A stretch of DNA of 20,502 nt, taken from IMG/VR virus record IMGVR_UViG_3300032323_004092, positions 1 to 20,502 of that record; one strand, 5' to 3'. Both the position numbers and the translations under genes were made by a program. The DNA comes from a virus. Position 1 is the first letter of the stretch; every line of letters begins with the position of its first letter. Under the pieces are notes generated by a model that had not been told where the DNA came from, searched no databases, and saw only the letters and a list, made by a program, of their open reading frames with translations. Positions 15,199-20,502 of this stretch are shown here, one piece after another.

Positions 15199-15206
15199 TA
15201 TTTATG
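15199..15206 (-). promoter_or_regulatory. T4-type late promoter box before the giant fibre gene
   Basis: The reverse strand reads GCATAAATATC, 18 bases before ATG 15180, with an AGGATGG ribosome site between. The TAA of the box is also the stop codon of the 150-residue gene. It would let the giant fibre be transcribed independently of the upstream fibre genes. Confidence 0.7.
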
Positions 15207-15654
15207 CAACCACTGGGACCATGATGTTTCCAGTACGACCAATGATGTTTAGCGCTCCTAGTTCAATTTGGACATTCATTACCTGCCCTGATCGCAAATA
15301 CACTGCTATATTTCCGCCGCCGGCTCCGCTGACTGTGGTAAAATAAGTTTGTCCGTTGCCGTAAGTGGCCAATACTTGTCCAGATAAGCCGTCTACATTG
15401 GTATATTTTACATTGCCACTTTGAACCAATCCGGCTGCTGATACAGTGCCCAACGACAAAATGTTCCCGCCGGTGACATTGCCTGACACTGACAAAAACT
15501 TGTTGCTGGCAATGACTGTGACCACATTGCCAGCATTTTTGTAAAACAAGTTGCCATCACTGTAGTTGATGGCCAATTCACCGGGCACTAGGTTAGCAGC
15601 GCCCGGTACTGAATTAGGTACACTTGACCGTTTGAGTTGTACTGTGTTTGTCAT
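15202..15654 (-). CDS. Short fibre-type virion protein (150 aa)
   Basis: A compact member of the fibre gene set. Residues 1-60 (TVQLKRSSVPNSVPG, NLVPGELAINYSDGNLFYK) closely match the start of the 1335-residue neighbour (LIKRSG...VPSSGNLSLGELAINYNDGNLFYKD), a small N-terminal module seen on phage fibre and tropism proteins that may anchor them or form trimers. About two Gly-Asn repeats follow, then GLSGQVLATYGNGQTYF, a common fibre motif, and a short beta-rich end (LGALNIIGRTGNIMVPVVA). It could be a short fibre, a tip or an adaptor. ATG 15654 lies 15 bases after the upstream stop. The ribosome site is poor and there is no late box, so it is probably read from an upstream promoter. Confidence 0.72.
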   Translation of the reverse strand: MTNTVQLKRSSVPNSVPGAANLVPGELAINYSDGNLFYKNAGNVVTVIASNKFLSVSGNVTGGNILSLGTVSAAGLVQSGNVKYTNVDGLSGQVLATYGNGQTYFTTVSGAGGGNIAVYLRSGQVMNVQIELGALNIIGRTGNIMVPVVA

Positions 15655-15669
15655 GTCTCATTTTTCTTT

Positions 15670-18600
15670 TTAATAGAGTCCACCGTCTACAGTACTTGCA
15701 GTGTCTAAAACTTGATTTGGTCCTTGAAAAACGTTTCCTCCAGTAATGTTGCCAGTGCCACTAACAATTCCTACACCAAATAACACATTGCCAACATTGG
15801 CATTGGCAGCAATTAAGTTGCCACCTGTGATGTTGCCAGTGGCACTGATCAACCCAGTGGTCAAAAAGTTTGCAGCAGCAATGTTGCCTGTTGCACTGAA
15901 TGTACCGCCAGTGGTAATGTTACCAGCTGTGACATTACCACTGGCACTGATATTAGCCGCAGTGTTAATGTTGCCGGTGGCAGTGATTAAGCCAGCAGTT
16001 GTGATGTTACCACCAATGACATTTCCAGTGGCCGAAATTTCACCAAGGGCTCTAATATTGTTTGCGGCAGCAATGTTGCCGGGTGCCTGAAACTCACCGC
16101 TATTGGTACCAAAAGTAAATTGATAATTAGCCCCGTTGGGGTCGGTCATTATCCTAAAATCTGGAGTTGCGGCAATAGTCGGGGTTGAAAACCCTCCTCC
16201 AGATATCTGCAACCAGACGTTGCCGTTGCTGTACGCAAATCCTAGACTATTTGGCGTTACAGTTCCAATGTTTGCAATATCCGTTGCAACAAGTATCGAG
16301 CTGGTAATACCTCCAGCTGTGACATTGCCAGCTGCTGAGATCAAACCTGCAGTTTCAATGTTTCCGGCCGTGACATTGCCAGTTGCACTTATTGTACCAC
16401 CAGTTGAAACATTACCAACTGTGGCCGTACCAGTGGCGCTGATAGCACCAGCAGTAGAAATATTGCCGCCGGCAATGTTGGCAGCACTGGTAATGTTACC
16501 TGTGGCTGAAATCAATCCGCCAGTGTTAACATTGCCGCCAATCACGTTGCCTGTGGTACTGATAAAACCAGCGCCTGCATCAACATTGCCAGCTGTGACA
16601 GTGCCTGTCACACTCAAACTGGTTCCAGTTGCAGCACCAATGTTTGGTGTGGTAAGATTTGCACTGGCTTTGACAACAATGTTACCACCGCCGTCAAATG
16701 CAGTGGTAGTGTTGTCAACTTTGGCGTTGAAAGTTTGCGCAACTAAGCTCAGACCAGCATTGGTGTTGGCTGAGTAAATTTGAGCTTGACTAAACTGAGC
16801 AAATTGAATGTTTGATGTGCCAAATGTGATAACTCCTGTTGGAGCGTCAACCACATATGCACTGCCTAGATTTACATTACCACTGCTTACAAAGAAATAA
16901 TTGTTTAGACTAAATTGGTCGTCACCAGGACCATATGTGTCTGTATCAGAACTTCTTGTGATTACTGTGGCATTTGACCATACATAAACACCATTGTATA
17001 CTGCATTGGCTTCGTTCTTGACCAAGATACGTGTGCCCACTGTTTGAACATTGGCTGAGTCAATGATATTGAACGAGCCAGTGGTGGTCAATGTAGCACC
17101 TATGCCGTTGGCAACACCATTGGGTTGAGCATAGGTAATGGTACCGCCAGTTGTAGTGGCCAAATTGGCTGTGGTAGCCACAAACACAGCTTCGTGGTAA
17201 GCCAAAGCTGTGGAACTCATGATATCTACATAATATTTGCTGGCAGCATCAGCATCTTGCTGAGGAGTCAACTGCAAACCATTGATATAGGTATTAGCAA
17301 GAACAACGTTACCAGATCCGTTAGGGTACAAGTTAATGTTGCCATTGGCCTGTGACTCAAAAGTTAGATCAGCAGTTTTACCAACAATGTTGGCAGTGAA
17401 CAGTTTTGTACCAACGTTGACATTGCCACCATCCACATTGCCACTGGCTGACACTGTGGTTGCGGACATCGTAGCAGCAGCCACAGTGGCAGTGGTAGTG
17501 ATGTTAGACGTGGTGTTGATGGGGCTAATGACATTGCCACTGAGACTCAAAATTCCTGTGTTGACGTTGCCGCTGGTCAAATTACCTGTGGCAGAAATTG
17601 CTCCGCCAGTCAACAAGTTACCACCAGTTACGTTGCCAGAAGCACTGACCACTGTGGAAGTAACAGAATTGGTAGCACTGAGATTGTTGGCAGCTAGGTT
17701 ACCAGAGGTACTCACTGTGCCAGTAGTAATCAAATTACCACCAGTGATGTTGGCAGTGGTAGTGATGTTTGATGTAGTGTTGATGTTACTGATTACGTTA
17801 CCACTGAGGCTCAAAATGCCTGTGTTGACATTGCCACCTGTAATATTACCAGCAGCTGATACTAATCCACCAGTGATTACATTGCCACCGGTGATGTTGC
17901 CAGATGCACTAACTACTGCGGAAGTCACAGAGTTAGTTGCACTGAGATTGTTGGCTGACAAATTGCCAGTTGTTGCAACTGTGCCAGATGTTATTAAGTT
18001 ACCACCTGAAATATTAGCGGTGGTAGTGATATTTGAAGTTGAATTGATATCACTGACAACATTGCCACTCAAGCTCAATCTAGTGGCATTGAGGTTTCCG
18101 CTGATGGTGTTACCACTCACTGACAAGCTGGTCAATGTGCCAACTGATGTAAGACTTGAGTTAAGTACGTTGGCGCTGAGTGTGTTGCCTATTAAATTGT
18201 TGGCATCAACACTGCTGGCTGTTACACCTGTGAGCTGTGAGCCATTACCAATGAAATAATTTCCTGTAATGTTGCCTGCGGCAGACATTATACCTGCTGT
18301 GGTCACATTGCCAGCAATTACGTTGGCAGACGCTGACAATGTGGTAGCTGAAATAACATTGGCACCAGTGATGTTGCCGCTTGCCCCTGAAGTTGTAAAG
18401 TTGGCAGCAGTGATATTGCCGCTGGCACTGACTGCGCCAGCGTTGACATTGCCAGTGACTGAAGTTGTACCAGTCACTGCCAGCACATTAGTTGCGCTGT
18501 TAAAAGTCAAATTGGCGCTGGCAGCAAACCCGCCTGAACCATTATTGAACTGAATCTGAGTGTTAGAACCTGCAGGTTGTTGGAAATCCCAAGGTGTGCC

Positions 18601-19677
18601 ATTGGCATGATAGAGACCATCTGTAAGAAGATTGCCTGCTGCAACGTTGGCGGTAGTGGTGATGTTGCTGACAGAGTTAATAGCACTGAGTACATTGCCG
18701 CTGAGACTCAAGCCGCCAGTGTTGACATTGCCACTGGTCACATTACCTGTAGCAGAAATTAATCCACTAGTAACAACATTGCCACCTGTGATGTTGCCAG
18801 TAGCACTGACTGTGCCACCAGTGGCCAAATTGCCACCTGTGATTGTAGCAGCAGCAGATACTATGCCTGCTGTGGCAACATTGCCACCTGTGATGTTGCC
18901 AGTTACACTTGCAGTACCGCCTGTGGCCAAATTGCCAGCTGTTGCTGTACCTGTGGCACTGATTGTTCCAGCTGTGGCAACATTGCCACCTGTGATGTTG
19001 CCGGTGGCACTGATTATGCCCCCAGTTGACAAATTGCCACTGGTAGTATTGCCACTGACCGACAAACTGGTCAGCGTACCTACTGTAGTTAAACTAGAAA
19101 ATAGAACGTTTGAACTCAGCGTGTTGCCAGTCAAATTGTTGGCATCTGTACTGGCAGCATTAACTCCAGTAAGTTGACTGCCATTACCAAAGAAATAATT
19201 GCCTGTGATGTTGCCTGTGGCACTGACTATTCCAGTGATTGCAACTCCTGATGGCGAAAACACTGCCACGTTGGGGGTGCCAGCAGGATTTACTGTGATA
19301 TTACCGTTGAGCAACGTCTGCACTGTGGCATTGCCGTTGCTGATCAGGGTGGTATCAATGCCAGTTAAGAACCTACCATTGCCTAAAAAGTAGTTGGCAG
19401 AAACGTTGGCGGAGGTTGTGATGTTGCTGGTAGAATTAATAACACTCAGCACATTGCCATTGAGACTTAGGCCAGTGGTATTGACATTTGACCCTGTGAT
19501 GTTGCCTGACACAGACACAAACTGTTTGCTAGCAATAGTCTGAACTGTACCCAGTGAGTCTTTGTAAAATAAGTTGCCATCGTTGTAGTTAATGGCCAAT
19601 TCGCCCAGCGATAGATTACCTGACGAAGGCACTGAATTGGCTGTACCTGAACGCTTAATAAGAATTGTATTTGACAT
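15670..19677 (-). CDS. Long Gly-Asn-repeat fibre protein (1335 aa)
   Basis: A second long fibre-type protein. Residues 1-50 are the RSG...GELAINYNDGNLFYKD N-terminal module shared with the 150-residue gene. Then come Gly-Asn repeats with NYFLGNGRFLTGI and NYFFGNGSQLTGV insertions, a block near 355-400 (GSNTQIQFNNGSGGFAASAN) common in tail proteins, and an 88-residue tandem duplication at about 534-709. A non-repeat domain at about 795-968 (SKYYVD...GTRILVKNEANAVYNGVYVWSNAT) is a paralogue of the one in the giant fibre. Near 1125-1205 is a unique segment (WLQISGGGF...DFRIMTDPNGANYQFTFG). It lacks the giant protein's C-terminal domain and ends in Gly-Asn repeats (QGPNQVLDTASTVDGGLY). AGGA precedes ATG 19677. 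Role as fibre shaft is inferred. Confidence 0.78.
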   Translation of the reverse strand: MSNTILIKRSGTANSVPSSGNLSLGELAINYNDGNLFYKDSLGTVQTIASKQFVSVSGNITGSNVNTTGLSLNGNVLSVINSTSNITTSANVSANYFLGNGRFLTGIDTTLISNGNATVQTLLNGNITVNPAGTPNVAVFSPSGVAITGIVSATGNITGNYFFGNGSQLTGVNAASTDANNLTGNTLSSNVLFSSLTTVGTLTSLSVSGNTTSGNLSTGGIISATGNITGGNVATAGTISATGTATAGNLATGGTASVTGNITGGNVATAGIVSAAATITGGNLATGGTVSATGNITGGNVVTSGLISATGNVTSGNVNTGGLSLSGNVLSAINSVSNITTTANVAAGNLLTDGLYHANGTPWDFQQPAGSNTQIQFNNGSGGFAASANLTFNSATNVLAVTGTTSVTGNVNAGAVSASGNITAANFTTSGASGNITGANVISATTLSASANVIAGNVTTAGIMSAAGNITGNYFIGNGSQLTGVTASSVDANNLIGNTLSANVLNSSLTSVGTLTSLSVSGNTISGNLNATRLSLSGNVVSDINSTSNITTTANISGGNLITSGTVATTGNLSANNLSATNSVTSAVVSASGNITGGNVITGGLVSAAGNITGGNVNTGILSLSGNVISNINTTSNITTTANITGGNLITTGTVSTSGNLAANNLSATNSVTSTVVSASGNVTGGNLLTGGAISATGNLTSGNVNTGILSLSGNVISPINTTSNITTTATVAAATMSATTVSASGNVDGGNVNVGTKLFTANIVGKTADLTFESQANGNINLYPNGSGNVVLANTYINGLQLTPQQDADAASKYYVDIMSSTALAYHEAVFVATTANLATTTGGTITYAQPNGVANGIGATLTTTGSFNIIDSANVQTVGTRILVKNEANAVYNGVYVWSNATVITRSSDTDTYGPGDDQFSLNNYFFVSSGNVNLGSAYVVDAPTGVITFGTSNIQFAQFSQAQIYSANTNAGLSLVAQTFNAKVDNTTTAFDGGGNIVVKASANLTTPNIGAATGTSLSVTGTVTAGNVDAGAGFISTTGNVIGGNVNTGGLISATGNITSAANIAGGNISTAGAISATGTATVGNVSTGGTISATGNVTAGNIETAGLISAAGNVTAGGITSSILVATDIANIGTVTPNSLGFAYSNGNVWLQISGGGFSTPTIAATPDFRIMTDPNGANYQFTFGTNSGEFQAPGNIAAANNIRALGEISATGNVIGGNITTAGLITATGNINTAANISASGNVTAGNITTGGTFSATGNIAAANFLTTGLISATGNITGGNLIAANANVGNVLFGVGIVSGTGNITGGNVFQGPNQVLDTASTVDGGLY
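17551..18078 (-). repeat. 264-bp tandem duplication (2 full copies plus partial third)
   Basis: Inside the 1335-residue fibre gene the motif LSLSGNV starts at 18078, 17814 and 17550, exactly 264 bases (88 residues) apart. Copies 1 and 2 are full and agree at about 71 of 88 residues by my hand count. The third, from 17550 downward, keeps the first ~20 residues, then jumps to another cassette. The same opening (LSLxGNVLSxINS) also occurs twice earlier in the protein. Confidence 0.82.
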
Positions 19678-19691
19678 AATTTTTCCTAGTT

Positions 19692-20502
19692 TTAAAACTC
19701 ACCACCGACGACCACTTGAAAATCGTTAACTATTTTGATCCAACCTGACCAAGTTCCTGCCCAGTAAGTGCGATTCCATTGAATCTTCTCATCGCCGCTT
19801 TGTACAGTGCCAGGATAAAAAATTTGTGTAATTGCAGTGTCAGTACCGTTTAACACTTCCAGCAATCCCACAAAAACCTGGCTGTCCAGCGGCGTTCCAA
19901 CTGTACCAGACCAGCTAGCTCTATTTACCGTATACACGCCCATTTGGGTCAGTGTGTTCCAGTTGTTACTGTCTGTGCCGCGATCAGTGACCACACTGGT
20001 CAGCGCTTGCCCATTTCCTATAATAGCACTGGCCACCACATTTCCTACCAGAGACAGTGTGGCATTTGCAGCAGTAAATCGAAATGCATCAGTGGCACCA
20101 ACTACTCCGTTGGAATTAAATAGCACATCTCCAGTATTGCCCGTGACATTAAAATTGCCAGTGACATTGCCAACAATATTGCCTGCTACAATATTGCCAG
20201 GTACTGTAAGCCCAGCACTGTTAAATTCTGCTACGTTGCTAACTGAATTAACACTGACTGTGATATTGGCGTTGGGTTGGTTAATAGCAATATTGCTGGT
20301 TCCAAACGCAATACTATTTGATCCTGTAGAAACAATACCAGTTAAGAATCTACCATTGCCGGCAAAATAATTGCCAGCAACATTGCCAACAAACTCAGCA
20401 TTGACAGCAGTGACGTCACCACCGGTGACCACATTAGTACCTGAAATATTGCCTCGAACTGTCAGCGCAGAATTGACGTTGCCAGCAATACTAAGATTGC
20501 CT
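19692..20502 (-). CDS. Fibre-type protein with C-terminal pyocin-knob-like domain (5' end beyond window)
   Basis: Open to the right edge: translation upstream of 20432 stays in frame (GNVNSALTVRGNISGTN), so at least 270 residues are present and the start is outside. The visible part has Gly-Asn repeats, a GNYFAGNGRFLTGI motif, an ANITVSVNSVSNVAEFNSAG module also present in both long fibres, and GDVLFNSNGVVGA. The last ~95 residues (DSNNWNTLTQMGVYTVN...GLLEVLNG...TQIFYPG...NRTYWAGTWSGWIKI) match the pyocin-knob pattern, a small domain on phage tail fibres and R-type pyocins thought to bind or present towards surface glycans. The stop lies 14 bases before the next gene's ATG, consistent with one transcript. 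Confidence 0.77.
   Translation of the reverse strand, partial: GNLSIAGNVNSALTVRGNISGTNVVTGGDVTAVNAEFVGNVAGNYFAGNGRFLTGIVSTGSNSIAFGTSNIAINQPNANITVSVNSVSNVAEFNSAGLTVPGNIVAGNIVGNVTGNFNVTGNTGDVLFNSNGVVGATDAFRFTAANATLSLVGNVVASAIIGNGQALTSVVTDRGTDSNNWNTLTQMGVYTVNRASWSGTVGTPLDSQVFVGLLEVLNGTDTAITQIFYPGTVQSGDEKIQWNRTYWAGTWSGWIKIVNDFQVVVGGEF

Noticed and set aside
9716-19393. Many long plus-strand open frames (up to ~300 residues) rich in LPPVMLPVA-type repeats opposite the fibre genes
   Set aside because: They are the antisense reading of the Gly-Asn repeat codons, which rarely generate stops on the other strand. They have no consistent ribosome sites or recognisable domains, and their repeats mirror the 51-base period of the real genes.
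19688-19699. 12-bp palindrome AGTTTTAAAACT between two fibre genes
   Set aside because: It is AT-rich, short and overlaps a stop codon; it is too likely by chance, and it has no T-run arrangement typical of a terminator.
15670-20502. Diversity-generating retroelement acting on the fibre genes
   Set aside because: No reverse transcriptase or template repeat is in the window, and variation between cassettes is not confined to adenine positions. It could only be revisited with the full genome.

Overview
The window looks like part of a tailed-phage genome: a contractile-tailed, T4-like virus of the distantly related aquatic kind. The evidence is a set of T4-type virion proteins (tail sheath gp18, neck gp13, a probable gp14, tail sheath stabiliser gp15), a T4 gp1-type dNMP kinase, a DexA/Rv2179c-like exonuclease, and very long Gly-Asn-rich fibre proteins of the sort seen in marine and freshwater myoviruses. 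Genes are packed tightly, with overlapping start and stop codons and no gene-free stretch above 100 bases. I see no tRNA, CRISPR array, insertion sequence, attachment site or integrase. The host cannot be named from the sequence. Base composition looks roughly balanced rather than strongly AT-rich, which argues weakly against a classic SAR11 phage.

Layout. Bases 1-410 (minus) hold the N-terminus of the tail sheath, cut by the window edge. A small HNH-like zinc protein (506-850) is on the plus strand. A minus-strand nucleotide-metabolism pair follows: exonuclease (1469-1990), then dNMP kinase (801-1472). Upstream on the minus strand lie neck protein gp13 (2026-2793), an SGNH hydrolase (2814-3452), a radical SAM protein (3439-4404) and two unrecognised proteins (4412-5548, 5584-5862). 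A 56-base divergent intergenic region separates these from a plus-strand block: gp14-like neck protein (5919-7277), gp15 (7280-8698) and a Nudix hydrolase (8680-9120). The remaining 11.4 kb (9115-20502, minus) is a run of four fibre-type genes (2020, 150 and 1335 residues, and one incomplete of more than 270) built mostly from repeats with a 17-residue period and larger duplicated cassettes.

Regulation is unusually readable. Three early-type promoters (TTGAC[C/T], 17-base spacer, TGC-TA[C/T]AAT) sit before the exonuclease and the two unrecognised genes; two of them are placed so that transcription would start at the ATG itself. Four T4-late-type boxes (NATAAATA) sit before sheath, gp13, gp14-like and the giant fibre gene, and two of these overlap the stop codon of the preceding gene. 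The early/late division matches the gene functions: replication and nucleotide genes versus virion genes.

Most worth a second look: the tandem fibre genes with DNA-level repeats, the leaderless early promoter architecture, the overlapping radical SAM/SGNH pair among structural genes, and a carbohydrate-binding-like segment inside the putative neck protein.
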